Assembly (NCBI GenBank): GCA_033065855.1
Contig: JAVXUO010000406.1
Coordinates: forward strand, 1 to 64,000
Direction: 5' to 3'
DNA: 64,000 bases
DNA from: Escallonia rubra
Lineage: Eukaryota > Streptophyta > Magnoliopsida > Escalloniales > Escalloniaceae
The notes under the pieces were generated by a model. It was not told where the DNA came from and did no database searches. It saw nothing but the letters and a program-made list of their open reading frames with translations. A program made the position numbers and the translations under genes. This document shows, in pieces, positions 1-10,500 of this stretch; the first letter of the stretch is position 1; every line of letters starts with the position of its first letter.

Positions 1-15
1 ATGCAATTTACAAAG

Positions 16-47
<32 letters not shown>
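1..47. repeat. (TA)n microsatellite, left flank of MULE 1
   Basis: Positions 18-47 are almost pure TA. The same kind of tract flanks the right end of the element, so the MULE appears to have inserted inside a TA microsatellite. A target-site duplication cannot be delimited in such a tract. Confidence 0.9.
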
Positions 48-51
<4 letters not shown>

Positions 52-328
52 AGCTGATCCGTTGAGAGCGTGGGCAAAATAGGAGAAGTTGCAAACGCGA
101 TCTGACCGTCCATCCCGAAAGATGGACGGTCCAGATCGCGTATTTTTCAAAACCTGTCAGTCGTCCGCCATACTGTATGGCGGACGGGTTTTTTTACCAA
201 ATTGCCCCTCCGCCCCTGTCCGCTACACAGTAGCGCGGAGGGCATTAATGTCCTGATGGGAGACAGCAAAAAGTCGTCCGCGATACTGTATGGCGGACGG
301 CCCCTAGTCTGACACCTGTCAGGGCCTG
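48..328. repeat. Left TIR of MULE 1
   Basis: About 281 bp, near-identical to the reverse complement of 11264-11555. It contains a perfect 23-bp palindrome at 163-185 and imperfect ones around 218-240 and 275-297. Homology stops at about 328, in a short run of CTGACAC repeats present only on the left. Confidence 0.9.
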
Positions 329-1059
329 ACACCCCTGCCTGACACTGACCCCTGCCTGACACGAGACAGCAAAAAAGGTATCCGCTATACAGTAAGCGGA
401 ATAATTTCCACTACAGGAGCGCGGACAGGTGCTTCCCGTATACCCCCGAGGTTCCTGATTCTCAGCTCTCTTTCCTGAATTCTCAGCTCATCCCGCAAAA
501 TTCTCAAGCTCTTCCCGCAAAATTTTCTTCTCCTTCGGATTCACCTGGCTTCCATTTTCGGCTCCCCTCAAGCTTCTTCGAGTAAAACTTGCTTCAATCT
601 TCTTCACTCAAGCAAGGTAAGTTTCTCATCTCAGATATTTTCTGGGTGGATTGACTGATAAAGTATATTTTTTATTTTGGGCAAAAAAATATAAATTTCT
701 GATGATGTTCTAGAAATTAATTTGTTAACTTTAAAGAAGTTTATTGTAGTTAATTTTGAATTTTTTTAGGGGCGCTAACTGCGGCACATCTATCCTATTT
801 AAATTCGAATTTTTTGAGATACGTTTGTTGTATTTTGGCATGATGAATTTGTCTAACGCTCTTAGTAATTGTAATTTGTTATGTTCAATAAATCTATAAT
901 TAGCAAAATGGGAGACTTTTGAGATTATGTATATGGTATATTTGTCATCTTAAATAAAATTATTTCGTCACGATAATTTTAAGGTAATATTTTCAGTTGA
1001 AAATGTCATTTGATTGTTCAGCGTAGTCTATATTTCTACATATAGGGAGCTGTTTCACA
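329..1059 (+). promoter_or_regulatory. Upstream and leader region of MULE 1 transposase
   Basis: No ORF. The stretch opens with CTGACAC short repeats and one imperfect palindrome near 380-400. A leader intron is plausible: donor AAG|GTAAGT at 616/617 and acceptor ATAG at 1044-1045, fourteen bases before the ATG. The equivalent gene of MULE 3 shows the same arrangement. Inference only; no transcript data. Confidence 0.5.
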
Positions 1060-3357
1060 ATGTCTGATTTCGTGTCGAGCTCCAACACCCCCGTAGATGC
1101 TAGTGATCCGTATCTAGGACGAACCTTTCAAACATTGGAGGAAGCTGGAGAATGTTTCCGAGCGTATTCATTGAGGGTTGGATTTGGCATTAGAATAAAG
1201 ACTTCAAGAACGAGCAACATAACGAGAAAGATATGCTCTCGTATGTACGAGTGCCATAGGGGCAGAAACCCAGTGCAAAATGAGACACGCGTAGGCAACG
1301 AGGACAGTGATGACGAAATAGGCTATTCGCGCAGAAGACGGGACTTCTTTGCGCGAACGAATTGCCAGGTCAAGATGTTCGTAAGCTATAAACCCAAGCA
1401 AGATCATTGGCTTATTAGCAGCCTGGAACTGGCACACAATCACCCGTTAGTAACCCCTTCTAAGGTGAGTCAGATGCATCAACACAAGAAGATGGGTAAG
1501 GTCGCGAGGAGCCTCATTCACACAATGAGCGATGCGCGTCTAGGACCTACCGACATGATTAATGTTCTTGCTGAACAGGCCGGGGGAATTCAAAATTTAA
1601 ACTTTAACACGACAGACGTTCGTAACGCGGTCCGAACCCATAGACGAGCCGCGTATGACCTCAATGATGCTCAAGCCACAATGAGCCTATTGAAGCGGAT
1701 GCAGATGGAGGACCCGCAGTTTACCTTCGATTATAAACTTGACGACGAGCATCGAGTTAGCACAATTTTTTGGGTCGACGGTCGTTCCAGGCTTGCTTAT
1801 AAGCATTTTGGGGATGTCGTGACTTTCGACACCACATACCGTACCAACAAGTACTCGATGCCGTTTGCCCCTTTCACGGGGGTCAATCATCATTATCACT
1901 CCATCCTGTTCGGGTTCGCCTTGTTACGGGACGAGAGCGAGAGTTCTTTTGAATGGTTGTTTAGGGCGTGGCTGGAAGCCATGAACTTCAAAGCACCCAA
2001 CGTTATCATCACCGATCAAGATTTGGCAATGAAGAAGGCTATTGCCACCGTCTTCCCAGATACTCGACACAACTTGTGCACTTGGCACATAAGCAACAAA
2101 TACCCCGAACGTTTGCATCACGTGTACGCAAAGTTTCCAGACTTTAAACAGGATTTTGACACGTGCGTTAGCAAGTCGTTAACGATTGAGGAATTTGAGG
2201 AGAGGTGGGAAAAGCTTGTTCAGGATTACTCATTGCAAGACAACGGGTGGCTCCAGCACTTGTACGAGCTCAAAGAGCAATGGATTGGCGTTTACACGAG
2301 GAGGCATTTTTCTGCGGGCATGAGAACGACGGGCAGGAGTGAATCTATGAATGCCACTTTCGATAGTTACGTGGGTACAGCTACCAATTTGAAGAGTTTC
2401 GTCACATCCGCACAGAAAGCGGTTGCGTCGTTGTTCGTGAAAGAAAGGGCTGCAGACTTTGCAACCACGTACAAACAGAGGAGAAGGTTGCTTGAGACCC
2501 CGCTGGAGCTGAACGGTGCCAAAGTCTATACGAAGGAGATCTTCTTGCTATACCAAGTAGAGCTGCAGAAATCGGGACGGTACTGTATAAACAAGGTGGC
2601 AGAGAAGTCTACGCGTGAGTACAAGGTTTATTCGCTCGTGAATGACCTCGTTCCTGAGAAGCTGCGCAGAATGTATACGGTGAGCCACGACACATTGACG
2701 GACTCGGTGACATGTGTTTGCAAGAAGTTTGAGTTCCATGGCATCCTGTGTAGACACATTCTGCGCTTTTTCACCCAGAAGAATATCAGGACAATCCCCG
2801 ATAAATACGTCTTGCCACGGTGGACGAAAGGTGCAAACAGGTTGCACGGTACCATTGCTTTTCCGGAGCACCCGTATACTGACTTTGAAGAATCGGAGAC
2901 GTTGCGGTATAATCATCTGGTGACGAGTTTCACCCGTTTGTCCGTAAAGGCTGCTGCTTCAATGGTCGGTTATAAACATCTCCTCGAGGTAGCTCAGCAG
3001 CAAGAGCCCATCATCGACCAGTTGGAAGCAGCCGCTGTCACCAGTGCGATTGACACCGAGCCTACGACGGGGGTATCAGAAGATGACGAGCCGGGGGAGG
3101 AAGACGACAATGATATTTGTTTGTTGGACCCAATTATATCGCAAACGAAAGGCCGCAAGAGATCTACGCGGATGAAAAGCTCTATTGAAACGGCAACTCA
3201 ACCTAAAAAGCTGCGAAGGTGTGCATTGTGCAACAAAATGACCGACCACGACAAGCGGAACCATTACAAGGCACTGGGGATAAGTTCGGGGGGTTTGCAA
3301 GACGGGGAAGAAGGTGACGCCGAAGACGAGGACGAACAAGCTGCAGTGGACCTTTAA
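1060..3357 (+). CDS. FAR1/FHY3-type MULE transposase, intact ORF
   Basis: Single 765-codon ORF. Residues about 28-128 match a FAR1 DNA-binding domain (GECFRAYSLRVGFGIRIKT; Cys65, Cys102 and the HNH at 126-128 are likely zinc ligands). A MULE transposase core follows: VVTFDTTYRTNKY with Asp257, then IITDQDLAM with Asp319; Glu428 in GRSESMN is a candidate third catalytic acid. A SWIM zinc finger lies at about 552-566 (C-x-C ... C-x-H), and a C-terminal CALCNK...H....H knuckle (CX2CX5HX4H) follows an acidic stretch. The ATG is the first in frame and gives the complete N-terminus seen in FAR1-type proteins. The protein should bind the TIRs and catalyse cut-and-paste transposition in the nucleus. 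No stop or frameshift is present, unlike the homologue at 30262-32529, so it may be active. Confidence 0.93.
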   Translation: MSDFVSSSNTPVDASDPYLGRTFQTLEEAGECFRAYSLRVGFGIRIKTSRTSNITRKICSRMYECHRGRNPVQNETRVGNEDSDDEIGYSRRRRDFFARTNCQVKMFVSYKPKQDHWLISSLELAHNHPLVTPSKVSQMHQHKKMGKVARSLIHTMSDARLGPTDMINVLAEQAGGIQNLNFNTTDVRNAVRTHRRAAYDLNDAQATMSLLKRMQMEDPQFTFDYKLDDEHRVSTIFWVDGRSRLAYKHFGDVVTFDTTYRTNKYSMPFAPFTGVNHHYHSILFGFALLRDESESSFEWLFRAWLEAMNFKAPNVIITDQDLAMKKAIATVFPDTRHNLCTWHISNKYPERLHHVYAKFPDFKQDFDTCVSKSLTIEEFEERWEKLVQDYSLQDNGWLQHLYELKEQWIGVYTRRHFSAGMRTTGRSESMNATFDSYVGTATNLKSFVTSAQKAVASLFVKERAADFATTYKQRRRLLETPLELNGAKVYTKEIFLLYQVELQKSGRYCINKVAEKSTREYKVYSLVNDLVPEKLRRMYTVSHDTLTDSVTCVCKKFEFHGILCRHILRFFTQKNIRTIPDKYVLPRWTKGANRLHGTIAFPEHPYTDFEESETLRYNHLVTSFTRLSVKAAASMVGYKHLLEVAQQQEPIIDQLEAAAVTSAIDTEPTTGVSEDDEPGEEDDNDICLLDPIISQTKGRKRSTRMKSSIETATQPKKLRRCALCNKMTDHDKRNHYKALGISSGGLQDGEEGDAEDEDEQAAVDL

Positions 3358-3910
3358 TTTTTTGTACAACGTTATGACATTTGTAATAATTTTCGGAGGG
3401 ATAATTTTTCCTTCGAATGCTGGAAATATTAAAAATTGGAGAGAATGAGAGGCCATCGAATTAAATATAGTCTTTTATTTTTAAGTTATTTTTTTTGTAA
3501 GCCCCGTCCGCTATAAAATATAGCGGACGTCATCGAAGTAAAACTTTTGGCCTGCTTTTTCCTTGGTCTGCTTTTACGTCCGCTATACAATATAGCGGAC
3601 CTCATGAGCAGTAAAACTTTTGGTCTTCATTCACGTCCGCTATACAATATAGCGGATGTCATCGAAGAAAAACTTTTGGTCTTCATTTACGTCCGCTATA
3701 CAATATAGCGGACGTCATCGAAGAAAAACTTTTGGTGTCCGCTATATAAAGTGGTGGATAACTCTATCCTACTATATATATTAATCATATCGCTAAAGGG
3801 AACCTCTCTTTGTCTAGAACATCTACTGCCACTACTCTGTCTCCGGCACCCACATCTCCGGTGGCCCAGAACTCCGGCGTTAAACCGTCCTCCCCTCAAC
3901 GCCGACCTCG
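3358..3910. repeat. Tandem 23-bp palindromes between transposase and B3 gene
   Basis: Four palindromes with arms GTCCGCTATA and TATAGCGGAC lie at 3506-3528, 3578-3600, 3635-3657 and 3691-3713; the last copies form a 57-bp tandem unit ending in the spacer GTCATCGAAGAAAAACTTTT. A decayed fifth copy is at about 3736. The region also contains the transposase 3' flank (3358-3480) and a TATATATTA element near 3772-3780 that may be the TATA box of the B3 gene. Confidence 0.8.
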
Positions 3911-4379
3911 ATGGCTTCTGGATCGGAGACCACCAACGATTTTATTGGCAACTTGCACCTGGCAGGCAAACACTTTTTCAAAGTCATGATGCCGGGGTTT
4001 GAGAATGAACTTGTAGGCCATCCCTATTTCTCTGTATTTTCGTGTTTTAAAGGTTTGATGTTTTGGTTAAAAACTAACGTATTTTTTGTGTTGTGTTTGT
4101 TAGGACATACCGGAAGCCTTGACCAATCAATTTACAACAATTCATGACAGTGCAAGATTATATAGCCGCAAGGGGGCATGGCAGGTTGAAATCAAGCTGA
4201 AGCCCGGCCGACCCCAAAAAAAGCAATTCGCAGAGGGTTGGAACGTCTTCGTGCGCCAGCATGGCCTCGAACTCGGGGACTTTGTAGTGTTTGAACACCT
4301 TGGGTGGTGGGATTTTCAAGTTGTAATATTTGATCGGAGCACTTGTGAAAAAATTTCTTTCCCCCAATGTGAACCCTAA
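3911..4379 (+). CDS. Transposon-borne B3-domain DNA-binding protein, two exons
   Basis: Exons 3911-4012 and 4104-4379 join in frame across a phase 0 GT-AG intron (donor CTT|GTAGGC, acceptor TTAG|GACATA), giving about 125 aa. Almost the whole protein is one B3 domain: HFFKVMMPGF starts it, DIPEALTNQF begins exon 2, then GAWQVEIKL, FAEGWNVFVRQHGLELGDF, VVFEH and FQVVIFD. B3 domains are plant-specific sequence-specific DNA binders of the nucleus (ABI3/VP1, ARF, RAV, REM groups). Single-domain size and the GDFVVFE pattern are REM-like. It lies in the transposase orientation and between two palindrome clusters, so it may bind the element's own repeats; that is inference. MULEs 2 and 3 lack it. It could be a captured host gene. 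Confidence 0.85.
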
Positions 4380-4450
4380 TTTATTATTAATAAAATTATT
4401 TATGTTGTTGTTGAATCACCTCGAAATTTTTCCTCGCTTAATTGTGCTCA

Positions 4451-4568
4451 ATTGTGTCGTTTGAGATTCCCTCGATATATTGAGATCGTTGATTGTGAAT
4501 CGTACGTTAATTGTGTCGTTTGAGATTCCGTCGGTATATTGAGATCGTTGATTGTGAATCATACGTTC
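4451..4568. repeat. 59-bp tandem duplication downstream of B3 gene
   Basis: Two copies (4451-4509 and 4510-4568) of a unit beginning ATTGTGTCGTTTGAGATTCC differ at a few bases. Partial further copies flank them. No coding potential; the B3 transcript may end here. Confidence 0.8.
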
Positions 4569-4721
4569 TTTATTGTTTATCGATATTGAGGTTGTTGATT
4601 CTGACGCCAAAACAAGTCTTCGGGGCGCCAATTTATTAAAACAGCATTATGCTACAATGCGACTAAAACAAGCCAATTTATTAAAACTGCAGAACGCTAC
4701 AACTTCTAGCTCTACTAAATA

Positions 4722-5101
4722 GCGGACATAAGGGCCTCCGCTTAGGCCGGGGTTCGGGAAGGTCGGAACTAAGTGTCTGGTTCGTGCCAACCATTTTCTG
4801 GTCCAAGTTGCAGACAACGATCTGCTGCACCACTATGACGTAAGCTTCGTACTGTATTGTGCGGGCGTAGAACCACCGACTTTCTCTGCGGAACTGTCCG
4901 CTATACTATATAGCGGACATCTCGTAGGGACAATCAATTGTTCGAGACTTTGCCTCTGCGGGGATGTCCGCTATACTATATAGCGGACCTAGGAGAGAAA
5001 AATGGTTGTTTGCAACTTGGACCAGAACTGGTTGGGCACGGACCAGACACTTAGTTCCGACCTTCCCGAACCCCGGCCTAAGCGGAGGCCCTTATGTCCG
5101 C
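4722..5101. repeat. Long inverted repeat (95-bp arms) enclosing two palindromes
   Basis: 4722-4816 is the reverse complement of about 5006-5101 with only a few mismatches or gaps, all near the loop. The loop holds two perfect 23-bp palindromes at 4896-4918 and 4966-4988. As RNA this would form a long hairpin. The right arm ends 17 bp from the stop codon of the small gene at 5118. Confidence 0.9.
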
Positions 5102-5117
5102 GTCTAGAACTCGATCT

Positions 5118-5549
5118 TCAGGCATCTTCATCTGAAACTGGAGCATCGGAAACATTTCCTTCTTCGAAGCTCATGTCCCAGTATACTTGTGCTTCATTGT
5201 TGTTGCCATCTTCTTGTGCATCACGTGCCATACGACGTAAGTTATGCCTACTTTGACGAACTCGCATTCTATTATTTTCCTCGCGTATTCGATGAAGTGC
5301 CCTTTCAAGCTCCATGTGCGTAATTCGAGGCATGTTGATTGCCTTTTGTCGAGGTATGGGTATATTCATGCTCCGTGAATCAGCTATTAGGACCTCGTGT
5401 TCATTCATCCGATAAGACCATTCTGCACGTAATGTATTCACATAGCTTGATGAGTAACGCAAACTTGGACGCAAAGAATAGTGAAATTCATCTTCGCCGG
5501 CCCAGTAACGACCCATTGCTTCAAAAATATCTCGTGGAGTATATGACAT
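5118..5549 (-). CDS. Novel small protein A, paralogue of the gene at 5946
   Basis: 143-aa ORF with ATG at 5549 and TGA at 5118-5120. I do not recognise a family. It is clearly related to the divergent neighbour at 5946-6380: both share LR.EW.YR..E.E.L..D, then P.R.....M.R, then IR.ENNRM..R..R, and both end in an acidic tail (VSDEDA here, YMSNEE there). The central stretch RITHMELERALHRIREENNR is rich in Arg, Glu and Leu and could be helical or coiled-coil. Two independently diverged copies that keep the same conserved core argue that both are real genes. A TATATATA run near 5622-5635 sits about 75-85 bp upstream. No homologue is seen in MULEs 2 or 3. Confidence 0.7.
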   Translation of the reverse strand: MSYTPRDIFEAMGRYWAGEDEFHYSLRPSLRYSSSYVNTLRAEWSYRMNEHEVLIADSRSMNIPIPRQKAINMPRITHMELERALHRIREENNRMRVRQSRHNLRRMARDAQEDGNNNEAQVYWDMSFEEGNVSDAPVSDEDA

Positions 5550-5945
5550 TTCGAGAGTTGTTATGAAATTGGGAGTATATGTACATCACTCTATGCCCCT
5601 TGCAAAGAGCAATGCATGTACTTATATATATACTTTGAAACGGGACCCCATTTTGAAAGCGCTACAGTGTTAAGTTTATGAGATGTGACCCAACGTTGGC
5701 AATAGACTAGAGACTTGTCTTGTCACCAAAGAGAATTGTCTTGTCAAGAACGACTTGTCAACTTTATGACACGGGCATGCTGTTGTCTCCAACTATTGTC
5801 ATCTTCAATGTCCAGAGACTTGTCTTGTCACACGAGATAGACAGACTATTGTGTAGCTATCACACCAATTATATTGTGTATGGGTGTGTGGGCTTATTTA
5901 TATATGATAGCCATGCTCATCGCTTTAGAACCAAAACAAAGTTAA
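5550..5945. promoter_or_regulatory. Divergent promoter between small genes A and B
   Basis: 396 bp between two divergent ATGs, with a TATA-like run for each: 5622-5635 for the minus-strand gene and TTATTTATATA at about 5894-5905 for the plus-strand gene. A motif of the form GACTTGTCTTGTCA recurs between 5710 and 5835. Suggests shared control of the pair. Confidence 0.5.
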
Positions 5946-6380
5946 ATGGCAGGAGTTCCTGGGAGTTCTAGTCTGCGGGGACGTGAGACTGTGTGGTTGT
6001 TGTGTGAAAGGAACGACGACTACAAAGAAGTGAAGTACACGGATCCCAGAGAGTATTATTGCGGTTTACGGAGAGAATGGGCATATCGAGTTAAGGAATC
6101 AGAAGCGCTACACCAAGATCTCACCACGCTGAGTGCACCTGTGCCGCAACGTCGTTCACTTACTATGTCGCGGCGTAATGTTAAGCAGTGTAAGAAAGCT
6201 GTGCGCCAAATTCGTATGGAGAATAACCGGATGTTGCTGCGTAGAAAACGATTTTATATGCTTCAACTTGCGGAAGAAATGGCCGAGGCTAGTGGGAGGC
6301 AGCTCACATCAAACGAGAGAAACAATATTTTAACCAATGATCAGTACTTATCTGATGAGTATATGTCAAATGAAGAGTGA
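5946..6380 (+). CDS. Novel small protein B, paralogue of the gene at 5118
   Basis: 144-aa ORF with ATG at 5946 and TGA at 6378-6380. No family recognised. Conserved with the divergent gene A: LRREWAYRVKESEAL matches LRAEWSYRMNEHEVL, and VRQIRMENNRMLLRR matches LHRIREENNRMRVRQ; the central P.R....M.R element and acidic C-terminus also match. The basic, Arg-rich middle (about residues 60-100) followed by an acidic tail would suit a nucleic-acid or chromatin contact, but this is inference. N-terminal thirds of A and B have diverged. The 435-bp gene has no intron. Its location between the transposase/B3 block and the PMD-C48 gene marks it as MULE cargo or an accessory gene. Confidence 0.72.
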   Translation: MAGVPGSSSLRGRETVWLLCERNDDYKEVKYTDPREYYCGLRREWAYRVKESEALHQDLTTLSAPVPQRRSLTMSRRNVKQCKKAVRQIRMENNRMLLRRKRFYMLQLAEEMAEASGRQLTSNERNNILTNDQYLSDEYMSNEE

Positions 6381-6529
6381 TATATATATCTCTTTCTACT
6401 GCATGCTAGGATTTCATTCCAACCGGCACTCATCCACATGTCATTCTAATTGGTGTATCCCGTCTTTTGAAGCATGTAAAATGTTGGGAATATATGTTTC
6501 TAACTACATCCGTCGTACTATAATGGGGT

Positions 6530-6745
6530 AACTAGCATGCCTAAGGTGCAATGAGAAAAAAAAAGTGACATAAAAAATTACAACATTTTTCGCAAGCTAT
6601 AAATTTGGCCTCCCAGTGTGCGCGAATAGGCCCTTCGTAGGAAAACCAAAAAAATAAATTGTCTCGTTTATCGCCGAAATTCATAGAAATTGGCTATATA
6701 GCGTGCCTAAGGTGCAATGAGCAAAAAAAAAGTGACCAAAAAAAT
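6530..6745. repeat. Relic of the ~167-bp MULE repeat, inverted
   Basis: Read on the minus strand this stretch has the landmarks of the arrays in MULE 2 (13010-13930) and MULE 3 (32670-34500): a T-run then GCTCATTGCACC, TTAGGCACGCTA, TTTCGGCGA, AACGAGAC, GGTTTTCCTA and GAAGGGCCTATTCG. Just over one copy is left. Relative to the PMD-C48 gene it is inverted compared with the other two elements. Confidence 0.75.
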
Positions 6746-6756
6746 TACATATCTAT

Positions 6757-7290
6757 GTCCGCGATACTATATCGCGGACAGCCAAGCAGAATGTGGCCTC
6801 CCCAACACTTAGTTTTTTTTGGTCCTATCTACGTCCGCGATACTATATCGCGGACAGCCAAGCAGAATGTGGCCTCCCCAACACTTAGTTTTTTTTTGGG
6901 TCCTATCTACGTCCGCGATACTATATCGCGGACAGCCAAGCAGAATGTGGCCTCCCCAACACTTAGTTTTTTTTTTGGGTCCTATCTACGTCCGCGATAC
7001 TATATCGCGGACAGCCAAGCAGAATGTGGCCTCCCCAACACTTAGTTTTTTTTTGGTCCTATCTACGTCCGCGATACTATATCGCGGACAGCCAAGCAGA
7101 ATGTGGCCTCCCCAACACTTAGTTTTTTTTGGTCCTATCTACGTCCGCGATACTATATCGCGGACAGCCAAGCAGAATGTGGCCTCCCCAACACTTAGTT
7201 TTTTTTGGTCCTATCTACGTCCGCGATACTATATCGCGGACAGCCAAGCAGAATGTGGCCTCCATAACATTTTTTTTGGGGTCCTATCTA
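6757..7290. repeat. Tandem array of 76-79 bp units, each with a perfect palindrome
   Basis: Seven palindromes with arms GTCCGCGATA and TATCGCGGAC start at 6757, 6833, 6911, 6990, 7067, 7143 and 7219. The spacer (AGCCAAGCAGAATGTGGCCT and a T-run of variable length) is nearly identical between copies. ORFs across it are artefacts of the repeat. It lies 3' of both small gene B and the PMD-C48 gene. Confidence 0.95.
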
Positions 7291-7502
7291 GTCTCCCCTG
7301 CTGAAAGAAATCACACAGAACAAATAAAACACTCAGCTGAACAACACAACGATATCACTGAATCAAATCAATCGCATTCAACAACGATCACATCTCAGTC
7401 AACACAGATGAAATCGTCAATCGCATTCAAACGATAAGATTCAAGAAGTTTAAGGACAAATAGCCAAGTCAATATAGCGGACGTTATTATACGCAAACAT
7501 TG
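7291..7502. other. Spacer between palindrome array and PMD-C48 gene
   Basis: About 210 bp with repeated CAATCGCATTCAA (7368-7380 and 7418-7429) and a half palindrome TATAGCGGAC near 7474. Probably 3' flank of the PMD-C48 gene. No gene. Confidence 0.5.
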
Positions 7503-10500
7503 TCAATTACAGGGATTTACAATATATCTAATAGGTCTAGGCCGGCCATTGATAATTTGCCAAGCCATCCTATACCTAAAGCAGTCTATGCAGTCTTGGG
7601 TCCAGACGGTCTTCTTGAGGCTCTCCGACCGACAGATGTAATCCATGTACATGCAGAGGTAGACGCCGCAGTCCGAGGTATTAAGTTGCTTGGGCCTAGT
7701 CCTCTTCAATCGGAAAACAACCTCCCTATCGCCCGCTGCCCTCCCTCGGCTCTCTCGAGAACGCTCTCTATTGACCATGGCAGCAAATAGATTCTGCGAG
7801 TAAGAGGATAAGCATTAAACATTAAACATAGCAAACATAATACGATTAATCAGTTCTACATTATGCAAGTTACAATAAGAAGTAAACAGGCTCTTACCAT
7901 TGGATTCAACATCCCTAAGCCTACGTACATCTCAATCACACCAATCGCGTCCGTATCATCGTAGAGACTGTCAAGGACTGATACGGTATTCGTTACCGGT
8001 TCATAGCAAATCAAGAACCAGTGGGCATTAATTATAGCAGGGAGTAGAAACACATCCGCCACACTTGCGCGCTCTGGACTCGGCCGACCAAGATATGCGA
8101 GTAGGTTAGCGGACGGTCTCCACTTCATCTCGGCCTTCGCCTTTCTCGCCTGCTTCCTCGCCTTGTCCCACTCGTTAAAGTCTTGTACTAGCATATTGTG
8201 AAAGTAAGCGTCGAGAATAAAAATGCGCGGACCGTAGTTAGGCTGCTCCCGACTCCTTTGCCGCAGAATTTGCACGTAGTGCGAGATGACGAAGTTGTCT
8301 AACCACATCCCCGGCGCCAGCGTGGACAGTTCTTTCCACGAGACACTGTAATCCAAGCCCTGCGGGTTTTTCACGGCATACGACTCTTCGTCTGGGGGGG
8401 CCCGCTAAAATAACGGTGATGGATTAGGTGGTGTTTATGCGGCTTCAGGGGCCTGGCTGGATGCCCTTTCGGATATTGCCCTCGGGGGTCGACCGGTTGC
8501 TCTTGCCCTCCGCCGGGGGGCAAGAGCAACGGAAGAAATTGGCCTCCAACCAACGGATCGGCCGGCTGATAGTCGCCTTCGGGGGCCCCGGCCGGCTGAT
8601 AATCGCCTTCGGGGGCCCCTGCCGGCTGATATTGCTCGCCGGCCATTTCTTCCTCCCGCTGATATTGCCCTTCGGTGCCGCCAATCGGTCCCGCCCACGG
8701 GACAATGGGCAGTGCCTCGTTAAAACCGTATTGCCACTCTTGCGTGACTTGACTCTGAGAGAGGGGTTGGGGTTCCGGGAACAAATCGAAGGTCGGGCCG
8801 CTGTAATCGGCCCACGACGCTTGAGCATGTCCCATCCCCGGTACAGATGGACCACCAACTCCCTGGCTCACCCCTGAAGCTTGCCCGGAGGGATCAACGT
8901 TATACGGGCTGGCGCCCGTATAACCCATTCCCGGGCTGTCGACCGAAGACTGTCCCGATGCTTGCCGCACAAAATTCCCGCAGCCTATAGCCAGTGCAGC
9001 AGCCTGTTGGCGAAGATCCTCGCCCATTGCGCTCATCAGATCCTTCCGCTCACTCAACTTCTGGAAGAATGCAAGCGAGGCATTAACCTACATCCAAAGA
9101 GATAACAAATAAGTAACTTTAATCAGTTCTGATATATTGAAGACAAGTTGGGCAACTTACGAGATTGTATGCCATCTGCTCGTCGATCTGACCCCTAGGC
9201 GCATACCTCGCCCCGCGTTCAAAGTTGACTGGGGCTACTCTCCTCCGCGTGATGCGGGAGTACCACTCATCATACTCCGCGATGCTGATAACGGGGTCCG
9301 GCTCCGAGACGATGGCCGCCAGTGTGTCCTGCCAAGAAGTCCATAGCTCTAGTTCGGCCGCGCACAATTCTTGCGCATTGGCCTTGCCAAACCGCCCGAC
9401 ATCCGGTGGGTCCCTGTTAACCCTCATATCTGGGGCACCGGCGGGCAAACCCTGCTCCAACTCAAAATGGCGCATTGCTCGGTCTGGCAGCTGCCACTCT
9501 GCGACCTCGAAGTGGATGAGGGGTGTGCGCTGCAACCCGGATAGCGTGAAGACGAACGACTCTTCAACCCGTCGCGCCAAAACTATGTACGGTGCCCAAC
9601 GCAATTGGCCCGGAGATAGGCGGTCGAACTCCCCTCGATAGAACGTGATGTTGTGATGGGGATCGACTCTCCTGCGGTAGTGGCTATTATTCCGGCTGTA
9701 CTCCCAAGCACGCAACCGAGGCCACACTCTATCGGTTCCATCCCTACGCGTCGGTGAACCGGGAGCAAGGTGTTCATAAGACCACACCTGAAAAAATGGA
9801 CAAATTATATTTATATCGTCGATTCAACAAAAGCGAAAACAAAAAAAAAATTACGAAGACATGATTTATATGATATACCTGCAATAGCGAGAGACATGCA
9901 CATATGGCTTTGGAGTCGGGCCTCGTTGCCTTGTGCAATGCTCGGTACAGATACGAAAGAACCGCTGCACCCCATGCATAATCTCCAACCTCAGCCAGGT
10001 TACTCAACAACGGTAAATATTTCACGCTGGCCGTGTTCTTCGACGTCGTTGGGAATAAAATTGCCCCCATCACCCACCAGAGGAAGGCTTTTGTGTAAAG
10101 CACAAGCTCATGGCCCGTATAGTTTTCCGGCAATACCCCGTACGTATCTACCAACCATTTCAACTTTATACCACCACTGCTAAATTTATCCTGGGGTATC
10201 GAATGGAGGAAGTCCCTAGCGGTTCTCGTCTTCGTTGCTTCTGACGGAGGAGCAATTACCGGCAGCCCCGTCACCGGCAACCCTAAGATGAACCCTACAT
10301 CTTCTAGGGTAATTGCCAGCTCTCCGAGCGGGAAGTGAAACGTATTCGTTTCACTTCTCCACCTCTCAACAAGGGCACCTATCAAGGCCCGGTCAAGCTG
10401 TTGAAATATCTGCCCATGCGTGAAAATCCCAAACCCAATTCCACGCAGTATCCTCTTCTGGGCGGTGTTCAGTTTCCACGATACTATATCGCGAGATACT

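Noticed and set aside
6659-7437. Three overlapping open frames with repeats such as RDTISRTAKQN
   Set aside because: They translate the palindrome tandem array in different frames; differing T-run lengths shift the frame between copies.
8428-8877. Plus-strand ORFs opposite the PMD-C48 linker
   Set aside because: Shadow of the minus-strand Pro/Gln-rich coding exon.
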